Source: UBA6115 sp964534515 (lineage in GTDB: Bacteria > Bacillota > Clostridia > Christensenellales > Aristaeellaceae). Taken from it: DNA of 46,482 bases. Shown piece after piece: positions 1 through 7,487 of this stretch. How positions within the stretch are numbered: position 1 is the first letter of the stretch; the number at the start of each line of letters is the position of its first letter. The translations under genes and the position numbers were made by a program. The DNA is taken from assembly GCA_964534515.1 (NCBI GenBank), contig CAZHPW010000003.1:1-46482 (forward strand), given 5' to 3'. The notes below the pieces were generated by a model. That model did no database searches. It was not told the origin of the DNA and worked only from the letters and a program-made list of their open reading frames with translations.

Positions 1-1883
1 ATGCCCATGATGCGGCCGCGGCGCTTGTTGATGTCGCCCATGATGTCGCCCATGTTCTCGTCGGGCACCAGCACTTCCACGTGCATGATGGGCTCCAGGA
101 GCACCGGGCCGGCGTCCAGGCAGCCTTTCTTGAAAGCGATACGGGCCGCGGTCTTGAACGCCATTTCAGAAGAGTCGACCGCGTGGTAGGAGCCGTCGTA
201 GAGCTTCGCGCGCAGGCCCACCATCGGGTAGCCCGCCAGCACGCCCTTGACGATGTTCTCGCGCAGGCCTTTTTCAACCGAGGGGATGAAGTTGCGCGGC
301 ACCACGCCGCCGACGACCGCGTCGACAAACTCGAAGTCGATGTTGGTGTCGCCGATGGGGGAGAACTCGATCCACACGTCGCCGAACTGGCCGTGGCCGC
401 CGGACTGCTTCTTGTGGCGGCCCTGGGCGGAGACGGTTTTCTTGATGGTCTCGCGGTAGGGCACCTTGGGGTCTTCCAGGGCGGCGGAAGCGCCGAACTT
501 GGAAGCCAGTTTGGATCGGACCACATCCAAGTGCAGTTCGCCCTGGCCGGACAGCAAGGTCTCGGTGGTCTCGGTGTTCTTGGCGGTCTTGATGGAGGGG
601 TCTTCCTCCTGCAGCCTGGCCAGGCCGGTGAAGACCTTGTCTTCCTCACCCTGCTTGGCCGCGAAGACGGCCTTGGTGAAGGAGGGCTCGGGGAAGACAA
701 TTTCCGGGTATTTGATGGGGTTGTTCTGCTCAGCCAGGGTGTCGCCCGTGGCGGTGTAGTTGAGCTTGCTCAGAGCGCCGATGTCGCCGGCGTTCAAAAC
801 GGGCACGTTGGTCTGCTTCTTGCCGCGCATCACAAACAGGCCGCCAGATTTCTCGGTGCGCTCCTGGTTGACGTTGTACAGCGGGGTGGAGGAAGTCAGG
901 GTGCCGGACATGACCTTGACCAGGGACAGCTTGCCCACAAAGGGGTCAGCCACGGTCTTAAAGACAAAGGCGGAGAAGGGCTCGGAGTTTAAGCACTTGC
1001 GGGACACTTCGCTGTCATCCTTGGGGTTGACACCGAACTGCTCATAGCCCTCAGGAGAGCCCAGGTAGTCCACCATCAGGTCCAGGAGCTTGGCGATGCC
1101 AACGCCGGTGAGCGCGGAGACCGCGATGACCGGGACGATTTTGCCAAACTTGATGCCCTTGCGGAAACCCTGGAGGATTTCATCGCGGCTCAATTCGCCT
1201 TCTTCAAAATATTTTTCCAGCAGCTCATCATCCATTTCGGCGGCCGCTTCGGTGATTTCAGCTAGGTAGCGCTCCACCGCGTCATTGAGCTCAGCGGGGA
1301 CGGGCACTTCTTTTAAGCCCTTGCCGGCGCCTTCATAGGCTTTGTTTTCCAGCAGGTTGACAACACCTTTGAAGGAGGCGGCGGAGCCGATGGGCATCAT
1401 GAGCGGAACCACGCTGGAGCCGTATTTGTCGCGCAGCTCATGGAGCACCTTGTCATAGTCCGCGTTCTCGCGGTCCATCTGGTTGACGATGAACATACGC
1501 CCGGTGCCGGCCTTGCCGGCGGCGTGCCAGGCCTTGTCAGCGCCAACGGAAATGCCGCCGACGGAGGATACCACGATGCCAACCGTGCGCACAACGCGCA
1601 GAGGCCCAATGGCCTCGCCCACAAAATCAAAATAACCGGGCAGGTCAATCAGGTTGATTTTGGTGTTTCTCCACTCCACCGGGGCCATGGCGCCGGAGAT
1701 GGAAATACCGCGTTTGGTCTCTTCCGGATCGTAGTCGGTGGTGGTGTTGCCGTCTTCCACTCGGCCCTGGCGGTCAATATTGCCCGCAGCAAACAGCATA
1801 GACTCCGCCAGGGTGGTCTTGCCCTCGCTGCCATGTCCCATCAAGGCGATGTTCCGAAGATCCTTGCTTAAATATTCTGCCAT
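1..1883 (-). CDS. EF-G-like translation factor GTPase, 3' end cut by window edge
   Basis: The reading frame starts with ATG at 1883 behind a GGAGGG ribosome site and runs open to base 1, giving about 627 codons, so roughly the last 60-70 residues of an EF-G-sized protein (about 690) are missing. The N-terminal G domain shows the P-loop GHGSEGKTT (residues 16-24), a G3 motif DLPGYFDF and a G4 motif NQMD. The rest follows the domain II-IV order of EF-G. Canonical EF-G has DTPGH and NKMD, so the catalytic His of G3 is Tyr here. This matches the second, EF-G-like group (sometimes called fusA2) rather than the main elongation factor, which is normally in the str operon with rpsL/rpsG. Family membership is clear; the cellular role of this subgroup is not settled. 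It has its own promoter. Confidence 0.85.
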   Translation of the reverse strand, partial: MAEYLSKDLRNIALMGHGSEGKTTLAESMLFAAGNIDRQGRVEDGNTTTDYDPEETKRGISISGAMAPVEWRNTKINLIDLPGYFDFVGEAIGPLRVVRTVGIVVSSVGGISVGADKAWHAAGKAGTGRMFIVNQMDRENADYDKVLHELRDKYGSSVVPLMMPIGSAASFKGVVNLLENKAYEGAGKGLKEVPVPAELNDAVERYLAEITEAAAEMDDELLEKYFEEGELSRDEILQGFRKGIKFGKIVPVIAVSALTGVGIAKLLDLMVDYLGSPEGYEQFGVNPKDDSEVSRKCLNSEPFSAFVFKTVADPFVGKLSLVKVMSGTLTSSTPLYNVNQERTEKSGGLFVMRGKKQTNVPVLNAGDIGALSKLNYTATGDTLAEQNNPIKYPEIVFPEPSFTKAVFAAKQGEEDKVFTGLARLQEEDPSIKTAKNTETTETLLSGQGELHLDVVRSKLASKFGASAALEDPKVPYRETIKKTVSAQGRHKKQSGGHGQFGDVWIEFSPIGDTNIDFEFVDAVVGGVVPRNFIPSVEKGLRENIVKGVLAGYPMVGLRAKLYDGSYHAVDSSEMAFKTAARIAFKKGCLDAGPVLLEPIMHVEVLVPDENMGDIMGDINKRRGRIMG

Positions 1884-1936
1884 ATTAACTTCCCTCCATA
1901 TAAATTGCGACCATCGCTAATTATTCAACAAAAAAT

Positions 1937-1965
1937 ATGTTACCATAAGCACAGATTATTGACAA
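1937..1965 (-). promoter_or_regulatory. Promoter of EF-G-like gene
   Basis: On the minus strand, TTGTCA (1965-1960) and TAACAT (1942-1937) are separated by exactly 17 bases. This fits a sigma-A promoter and lies about 54 bases upstream of the ATG at 1883. Confidence 0.65.
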
Positions 1966-2025
1966 GCAAAACAGGTGGAAATGCGGACAATCTGCACAGG
2001 TTTTCCGCGTAAAGAGGCCGCTCTC

Positions 2026-2054
2026 TTGAAAGAAAACAGGCAAAATCGTATGAT
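2026..2054 (+). promoter_or_regulatory. Promoter of uxaC
   Basis: TTGAAA (2026-2031) and TATGAT (2049-2054) are spaced by 17 bases, 41 bases before the uxaC start. It is divergent from the EF-G-like promoter; about 60 bases separate the two. Confidence 0.7.
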
Positions 2055-2094
2055 GCTTACATCAGGATGCCTATATGGATGAGGTGAACCACAG

Positions 2095-3495
2095 ATGAAA
2101 AAAGCGTTTATGGATGAGGATTTCCTCTTGCATTCGGATACGGCAAAAGCGCTGTATCATGGGTACGCCAAGGACCTGCCCATCATTGACTACCACTGCC
2201 ACATCAGCCCCAAAGAGATATATGAGGACAAGGTGTTCTCCGACTTGAGCGAGGTTTGGCTGTCCGGGGACCATTACAAGTGGCGGGTCATGAGGGCCAA
2301 CGGGGTGCCTGAGGACTATGTGACCGGGTCAAAAAGCCCCCAGGAAAAATTCGCGATGTGGGCCAAAACCCTCCCCCGCCTCATCGGCAATCCCCTGTAT
2401 CACTGGACGCACCTGGAATTGCAGCGGCATTTTGGTATCACAGAGCCTTTAAACGAGGCCACCTTTGAAGACATCTGGGAGAAGGCCCATCAGATGCTGC
2501 CCCGGTTGTCCGCCCGTGAAATCATCAGGCGCTCCCGGGTGGAGGCGCTTTGCACCACCGATGACCCCAAGGATGACCTGCGCTGGCACCGCCTGATGCG
2601 GGACGACCCCACCATGCCCTGCAAGGTCTACCCCGCCTTCCGCCCGGACAAGGCGCTGGGCGTTGAGAAGCCAGGATTTATAGACTACATCAAAGAACTG
2701 TCTGAGGTCTGCGGCATGGACATCAAAACCCTGGATGACCTGAAGGCAGCCCTCAGGGACAGGTTAGCTGTCTTTATTAATTTGGGCTGCCGGGCGGCGG
2801 ACCACGGGTTGGACGAGGTTGCGTTTGAGCCGGGCAAAGACGCCGATGGCATTTTCCAAAAAGCCCTGCGGTGTGAAGGCATTAATAAAGCGGAGACGGA
2901 TGCTTACAGGACCGAATTGCTCTGCTTCCTGGCCCGGGAATACCGCGAGAATGACATCGTGATGCAACTGCATTTTGGCGTGGTGCGCAACAGCAACCCG
3001 GCGGCTTTTAAGCGCCTGGGGCCGGACACCGGATACGACGCCATCAGGGGCCAAAGCGGCACCGGCGCAGCCCTTGCAGGGCTGTTGGGCGAGATGGAAA
3101 GCCATGGCGGCCTGCCCAAAACCATCCTTTATTCCCTAAACCCCACCGATAACGCGCAGCTTGCCGCCCTCACCGGCTGCTTTCAGGACGGTTCCTATCC
3201 CGGCAAAATCCAGCACGGCAGCGCCTGGTGGTTCAACGACAGCAAGCAGGGCATGTTAGACCACCTGAACAACCTGGCCAGCCACACCGTGTTCGCCAAT
3301 TTCATCGGCATGCTGACTGATTCGCGCAGCCTGCTGTCCTACACCCGGCATGAGTACTTCCGCCGCATCCTCTGCCAGTGGGTGGCGGACCAGGTGGACA
3401 GGGGCGAGTACCCCGAGGATGAGGCTTTCCTGGGCAAGATGGTTCAAGACATCTGCTATTACAACTCAAAGCGGTATTTCAACCTGGACGACTAA
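2095..3495 (+). CDS. uxaC: Glucuronate (uronate) isomerase
   Basis: This 466-residue protein has the full length and sequence character of UxaC, an amidohydrolase-superfamily enzyme that interconverts D-glucuronate/D-fructuronate and D-galacturonate/D-tagaturonate in the cytoplasm, the first step of hexuronate catabolism. The metal-site motif DYHCHISP is near residues 32-39 (H34, H36), followed by TDDPKDDLRWH near 160 and QLHFGVVRNSN near 285-295. The ATG at 2095 has a GAGGTGA ribosome site seven bases upstream. It is monocistronic here: its own promoter lies upstream and a strong terminator follows. The partner genes uxaA/uxaB or uxuA/uxuB are not in the window, so substrate preference cannot be read from context. 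Confidence 0.95.
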   Translation: MKKAFMDEDFLLHSDTAKALYHGYAKDLPIIDYHCHISPKEIYEDKVFSDLSEVWLSGDHYKWRVMRANGVPEDYVTGSKSPQEKFAMWAKTLPRLIGNPLYHWTHLELQRHFGITEPLNEATFEDIWEKAHQMLPRLSAREIIRRSRVEALCTTDDPKDDLRWHRLMRDDPTMPCKVYPAFRPDKALGVEKPGFIDYIKELSEVCGMDIKTLDDLKAALRDRLAVFINLGCRAADHGLDEVAFEPGKDADGIFQKALRCEGINKAETDAYRTELLCFLAREYRENDIVMQLHFGVVRNSNPAAFKRLGPDTGYDAIRGQSGTGAALAGLLGEMESHGGLPKTILYSLNPTDNAQLAALTGCFQDGSYPGKIQHGSAWWFNDSKQGMLDHLNNLASHTVFANFIGMLTDSRSLLSYTRHEYFRRILCQWVADQVDRGEYPEDEAFLGKMVQDICYYNSKRYFNLDD

Positions 3496-3511
3496 GCCCA
3501 AAAAGATATAG

Positions 3512-3544
3512 AAAAGCCCGGAGAATCATGTCCTCCGGGCTTTT
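3512..3544. terminator. Bidirectional terminator between uxaC and the polysaccharide operon
   Basis: AAAAGCCCGGAG (3512-3523) pairs with CTCCGGGCTTTT (3533-3544), giving a 12-bp stem that works with a T-run in either direction. It ends uxaC and the convergent 23-kb minus-strand gene train. Confidence 0.9.
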
Positions 3545-3559
3545 ATTATTATTGTTGTT

Positions 3560-5419
3560 TTAGTCGATGTAGACCAGGAACTTGGTCATGGCATAGCCTT
3601 CGCGGGTGCCCACGCGGATTTTGCTCCACTCGCCTTCCTCAGCCAGCACGATGACCTCGGTGCCAAAGTCAATGCGCATGAGCAGTTTGGCGGTGCCTTT
3701 GGGCTCCTTGCGGACGTTGAGCGGTCCCTTGTTGCCGGTGACCACGGTGGCCTTGCGCTCACCAGCGGGCTCCGGCGTGGCGGCTTCCTCAGCCGGCTCC
3801 TGGGTGGCCTCCTGTGTGGGCTCGGCAGTCGGCGCAACAGTCGGCTCCGCTGTCGGCTCCGCGGTCGGCTCCGTGGTGGGAGCGACAGTGGGCTCAGCGG
3901 TCGGCACGGCGGTGGGCTCGGGGGTGGCCGGCGCCTCGGTCACAACAGGGGCTTCCTCCACCACCTGGGTGGTGCCCTCAGGCTGGGTGACGGTTTCCGT
4001 CACGGTAAGCGGTTCCTCTCCCTCAGGGGCGGCAGGCTGGGTGTAACCGGGCACGGTTTCGCCATAGAGGATGGCCAGCATCAGGCTGTCGGCAATGCCG
4101 TCAACCGGCAGGCCCTTGGCTGCCTCAAAGGCCTCAACCAGCGGGACGGTATTATCCTGGAAGCGGCTGTTGAACTTGCTGGTACGGATGAAGCCTTGCT
4201 CATAAAGCGCCTGCTTCATCTTGCGGACTTCCTCGCCGCTGTCGCCCAACTGCAGCAGGGTGTACTGGGGCAGTTTGCCCATCACGTTGTAGTAGGCCTG
4301 GGTGTTGGCATCGTGTTTGTTGTCATAGGTGACCACGGTGTCTTCACCGTTGATGGTAATCCAGGTTTTGCCGGGATGGAGGATGATTTCCTCGCCGTTT
4401 TGGTCATAGAACACGGTCCTTGACTGGAAGCTGGAGCGGTACCAGACACCGGCGATGTACTTGCCGCCGATGAAGATGTCGGCAGCACCACTGCCCACGA
4501 TGTCCGGCAGCAGGGGGTTCTGGGAACGCTTGTTAAACGCCAGCTTGGTGCGCTGGACGATGATGTTGCTGTAATAAAGAGTGGTATCGGGCTCCAGGTA
4601 ATCCGTGTAGATGCCCTTGGCGGTCAAACGCAGGTAGACGCCTTTGGCCTCATCATAGAAATAAGTGGCCTCAGTGGAGCTGTTCTTCTTGTGGGTGACG
4701 GTAATCTTGTGGGCGTCCGGGCCTTCATAGGTGGCGTTGGCGTCAAACAGGAAGGGACGCGGCTGGAAGGGGTAGTTGGGATCGGGTACCTGAGCCAGGA
4801 GCTGCTGTACCTGTCCGGAGACGTTATGGGGCGCCCGGTGGTACTTGACCCTGGGGAAGAGGGCGGAATATTTGTTGCCGATGCCGTCCATCTCCAGCCC
4901 CTTGGCGGGTACGCCGAAATTGCGGATGGCTTCACGGAAGTTGCTGCCATCAGCGGTCTGCTCGCCATAGTGCAGCAGAAGGGCGTCCCATTCCTCGCGC
5001 AGCTCCGCGTGCATGACGCGGGCGGAGCGGACAGGGCCCGCTTCCGCAGGAATCTTGTCAGAGAATAGAGCAGTCAGCCTGGTCCAGCCATTGCCGGAGA
5101 TGGGCAATTCGTACATGATGTCCGCGCTGGTGAGGCCCCACTGGGGCAACGCGCCCAGGTTGTTGTCAATCTGGCTTAGAACAACAACGTATCTGCCTTC
5201 CGCCTTGGGCAGGCCCGTGGTCGGGCTGATGCCGGGGATAACAGGGTTGTTGGGGACGCTGCCGTCCGCTTTCTTGCCTTTTAACTGGATGTCACGGGTG
5301 AGCACGGTTGGAATCACCGTGTTGATGACGCCGTCAGGCGATACGGCTGGGGCGTCCTCGGCAAGCGCCATGGGAGCCAGCATAACAAACAGCAGGATGA
5401 GCGCGATAATCTTCTTCAT
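3560..5419 (-). CDS. Secreted DUF3048 protein with peptidoglycan-binding and SH3 domains
   Basis: The 619-residue product begins with a signal peptide (residues 1-20, cleavage after MALA). A DUF3048 N-terminal domain follows (about 70-235, with AEAGPVRSAR, YGEQTADGSN and YHRAPHN), then the DUF3048 C-terminal part (about 245-360, with GVWYRSS and FYDQNGEEI), a PG_binding_1-like module (about 388-452, LLQLGDSGEEVRKMKQAL), a low-complexity Pro/Thr/Glu linker (about 455-555) and a C-terminal bacterial SH3 domain (about 557-619, PLNVRKEPKG). YerB of Bacillus is a DUF3048 relative of unknown activity. The layout points to a protein held at the cell wall. AAAGGA precedes the ATG. As last gene of the glycan operon, 60 bases after its neighbour, it probably acts on the wall-bound polymer or its attachment; that is inference. 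Confidence 0.85.
   Translation of the reverse strand: MKKIIALILLFVMLAPMALAEDAPAVSPDGVINTVIPTVLTRDIQLKGKKADGSVPNNPVIPGISPTTGLPKAEGRYVVVLSQIDNNLGALPQWGLTSADIMYELPISGNGWTRLTALFSDKIPAEAGPVRSARVMHAELREEWDALLLHYGEQTADGSNFREAIRNFGVPAKGLEMDGIGNKYSALFPRVKYHRAPHNVSGQVQQLLAQVPDPNYPFQPRPFLFDANATYEGPDAHKITVTHKKNSSTEATYFYDEAKGVYLRLTAKGIYTDYLEPDTTLYYSNIIVQRTKLAFNKRSQNPLLPDIVGSGAADIFIGGKYIAGVWYRSSFQSRTVFYDQNGEEIILHPGKTWITINGEDTVVTYDNKHDANTQAYYNVMGKLPQYTLLQLGDSGEEVRKMKQALYEQGFIRTSKFNSRFQDNTVPLVEAFEAAKGLPVDGIADSLMLAILYGETVPGYTQPAAPEGEEPLTVTETVTQPEGTTQVVEEAPVVTEAPATPEPTAVPTAEPTVAPTTEPTAEPTAEPTVAPTAEPTQEATQEPAEEAATPEPAGERKATVVTGNKGPLNVRKEPKGTAKLLMRIDFGTEVIVLAEEGEWSKIRVGTREGYAMTKFLVYID
3815..3921 (-). repeat. In-gene repeat encoding a (T/A)EPT linker
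   Basis: Short degenerate repeats coding for TAEPT/VAPT units, residues about 501-535 of the DUF3048 protein. They form a flexible wall-spanning spacer between the PG-binding and SH3 modules. Such tracts tend to vary in copy number between strains. Confidence 0.8.
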
Positions 5420-5479
5420 GATCAGATTCCTTTCGCCGGATTCGGTTTATCTTAGCAGATGCGGGGTGCGCAAGGCAAA

Positions 5480-6562
5480 TCAGAAGGACTCTTCCATGTC
5501 CGCTTCACGCATCACAACAAGGGAGGAGGTGTTCTGGTCATAGACCAGGTGGAGGAAGGTATCGTTGGTGGACCAGGTCAGGTCGCCGTTTTCCATGACC
5601 ATGACGGGGTCCGCATAACGGTCGTAGAGGGAGAAGAGCGCCGAGTAGAAGGACAGCTCGTTTTTGAAGGTGTACTCAATCCTGGTGAGGCCGTCCTCAA
5701 AGCTGAAGGTGATTTGGGCGGGAATCTGGTAGAGGATGCCCTCCGCCACCTTGACCTGGCCGTTCTCTTCCACAGCGCCTTCCAGGGAGGCCACATCGCT
5801 GACACTATCGCCCCAGATGAAGTCCTGCATGGCTTCGTGGTTGTTGTCATAGGAGGTTTCAAAGGTGTAGCCGCTCAGGCCGTGCACATAGGAAGCACGC
5901 TCAGGCGTGACATCGGCGTATTCCTTGGTGAGGCGCAGCAGGCGCCATACGCCATCCACTTCTACAAAGTTGAAGCGCTCAAAGTAATACTCATGGAAGT
6001 CTTCCTCTTCCACGTAAAACTGCATCACGCGGTAGTTGTACATCACTTCGCCGATGCGCGCCTGGAAGACGACAAAATTATCAGACAGCTCCGAAAAGTC
6101 CTCTTCCTCAAAGCCGGGCAGGGTGTTGAGCTCGGCATAGCCTTCCGCGCCGCCAAAGCCGTTTAACAGTTTGATGGCCTTGACCTGATCCTCCCGGGAG
6201 AGGGCCGCCCACTGCGCCTGGTAGGGCTCAAGCGCCCCGGACAGGGCGAAGACCAGGGGCTTTACGCCGCCGTCCTTGCCCTCCACGCTGTCCAAAATGG
6301 CGTTAAGCGCGGTGTCCAAATCGGGCATCTTGGCAACATCCAGGGAAGTGGGGTTGGACAGCAGGCCGCGGTAGGGCTTCATGGGGTCCACAATCTGGTA
6401 GTAGGTGAAGCCGTAGATTTTAAAGAAGGGCATGTGGTTGGTATAGCCAACCAGCAGGGGTTCACCTTCTTCGGGGTGGGTAAAGGTCATGCCCAGGGCG
6501 AGGGCGGGCAGGGTGCCCAGGGTTAAAACGAGCGCCAGCAAAAGGGCGAGCAGTTTTTTCAT
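5480..6562 (-). CDS. Unknown secreted protein in glycan operon
   Basis: I do not recognise this 360-residue protein. Residues 1-22 form a clear signal peptide (MKKLLALLLALVLTLGTLPA, then LALG), with AAAGGAGA before the ATG. There is no further membrane segment, no lipobox Cys and no wall-sorting signal, so it is probably released or held by interaction. The mature part is acidic and aromatic-rich, with the composition of an extracellular beta-rich binding domain; no catalytic motif is apparent. It sits 24 bases after the LCP gene and 60 bases before the DUF3048 gene, so it is co-transcribed with both. This suggests a role in polymer attachment or wall assembly (inference from context only). 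Confidence 0.8.
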   Translation of the reverse strand: MKKLLALLLALVLTLGTLPALALGMTFTHPEEGEPLLVGYTNHMPFFKIYGFTYYQIVDPMKPYRGLLSNPTSLDVAKMPDLDTALNAILDSVEGKDGGVKPLVFALSGALEPYQAQWAALSREDQVKAIKLLNGFGGAEGYAELNTLPGFEEEDFSELSDNFVVFQARIGEVMYNYRVMQFYVEEEDFHEYYFERFNFVEVDGVWRLLRLTKEYADVTPERASYVHGLSGYTFETSYDNNHEAMQDFIWGDSVSDVASLEGAVEENGQVKVAEGILYQIPAQITFSFEDGLTRIEYTFKNELSFYSALFSLYDRYADPVMVMENGDLTWSTNDTFLHLVYDQNTSSLVVMREADMEESF

Positions 6563-6586
6563 GGCAGTTTCTCCTTTAATAGCGGT

Positions 6587-7480
6587 TTAGTCCGGATACA
6601 GCAGAAAGTCCCGGACGGCTTGAATCTCCTTGTCCATATCGGTCACCTGAACCACCAGGTGCTTGTTGACGCGCTTGGATTGAAAGGGAGTGGAGGGGGA
6701 GCGCTGGTAGACGATTTCCATGTCCAGGCCGCCCTGCAGGACGCCCTGGGCCAAAAGGAGCAGGTCATACACCGGCATGTTGGTTGAAATCATGGGCAGG
6801 ATGTCGCTGGCGACGGCCACCGCCTCAGAAAGTCCCATCTGGGGCAGACGCTTTAAGATGGCAGAGATAACCCGGGTTTGCCGCTCATTGCGCTGGGCGT
6901 TGGACTCAATGGGGTTGATGGTCATGTCGCGCACGCGCATGAAAGCCTGAGCCTGCTTGCCATCAAAATGGTGCGGACCAGCCTTGGCCTTGGGCTCAAT
7001 CACGGGGGAGGCGTTGACGACCGCCAGCTCATCCTCCCTGATGTCCACCTCAATGCCGCCCAGGCTGTCGATGATGCCAATGGCGCTGGGGATGTCCACC
7101 TGCATGTAGTAAGTAAGATCAGTGCCAAACAAGCCGTTGACCGCGTCCAGCGCCATCTGGGAGCCGCCAAAGTAGGTGGCGGTGGAAAGCTTGTTGACCC
7201 CGCGGTCCCCCAGCAGGGTGACCTGGTAATCCCTTTCCACGCTCAGCACGCGGATTTTGCCGCTGCCGGGCTGGATGGTGAGCACCAGGATGGCATCCGC
7301 GCGGCTTAAGGCTTCATCCTCCGTCAGCGTCCGGTAGCCCAGGCGGTCCGTGCCCAACAGCAGGATGCGCAGGGGCTCAGGCGTTTGCGCCAAGCCGGTG
7401 AACGGGGAAATGACTAGTGCCAAAGCCAGCGCCAGCAGGAGGGCGCGCTTTAAGGTGGCAAGAGAAAACGCAGCTTTCAT
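6587..7480 (-). CDS. LytR-CpsA-Psr (LCP) family glycan phosphotransferase
   Basis: The 297-residue protein has an N-terminal hydrophobic anchor or signal (about 10-31) and a single LCP domain: LLLGTD (41-46), SRADAI (59-64), VERDYQV (81-87, in place of the usual PRDT), NKLSTATYFGG (96-106), the SLGGIEV region (about 139-145), then FMRVRD and QRNERQ. Conserved Arg and Asp residues of the lipid-phosphate pocket are kept. LCP enzymes move polyprenyl-phosphate-linked glycans (teichoic acids, capsules) onto peptidoglycan outside the membrane. Placement after Wzx/Wzy/Wzz genes suggests that it attaches this locus's polysaccharide to the wall. Only a weak AAGG ribosome site is seen, seven bases after the Wzz stop, so translation may be coupled. 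Confidence 0.9.
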   Translation of the reverse strand: MKAAFSLATLKRALLLALALALVISPFTGLAQTPEPLRILLLGTDRLGYRTLTEDEALSRADAILVLTIQPGSGKIRVLSVERDYQVTLLGDRGVNKLSTATYFGGSQMALDAVNGLFGTDLTYYMQVDIPSAIGIIDSLGGIEVDIREDELAVVNASPVIEPKAKAGPHHFDGKQAQAFMRVRDMTINPIESNAQRNERQTRVISAILKRLPQMGLSEAVAVASDILPMISTNMPVYDLLLLAQGVLQGGLDMEIVYQRSPSTPFQSKRVNKHLVVQVTDMDKEIQAVRDFLLYPD

Positions 7481-7487
7481 AACAGCC

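Noticed and set aside
81..992. Long plus-strand open frame over the EF-G-like gene
   Set aside because: It is the antisense of a well-supported gene, has no ribosome site or family match, and its composition is that expected of a GC-rich complement.
3815..3921. CRISPR-like repeat pattern
   Set aside because: The repeats are in frame, encode TEPT-type linkers inside a secreted protein, and have no unique spacers.
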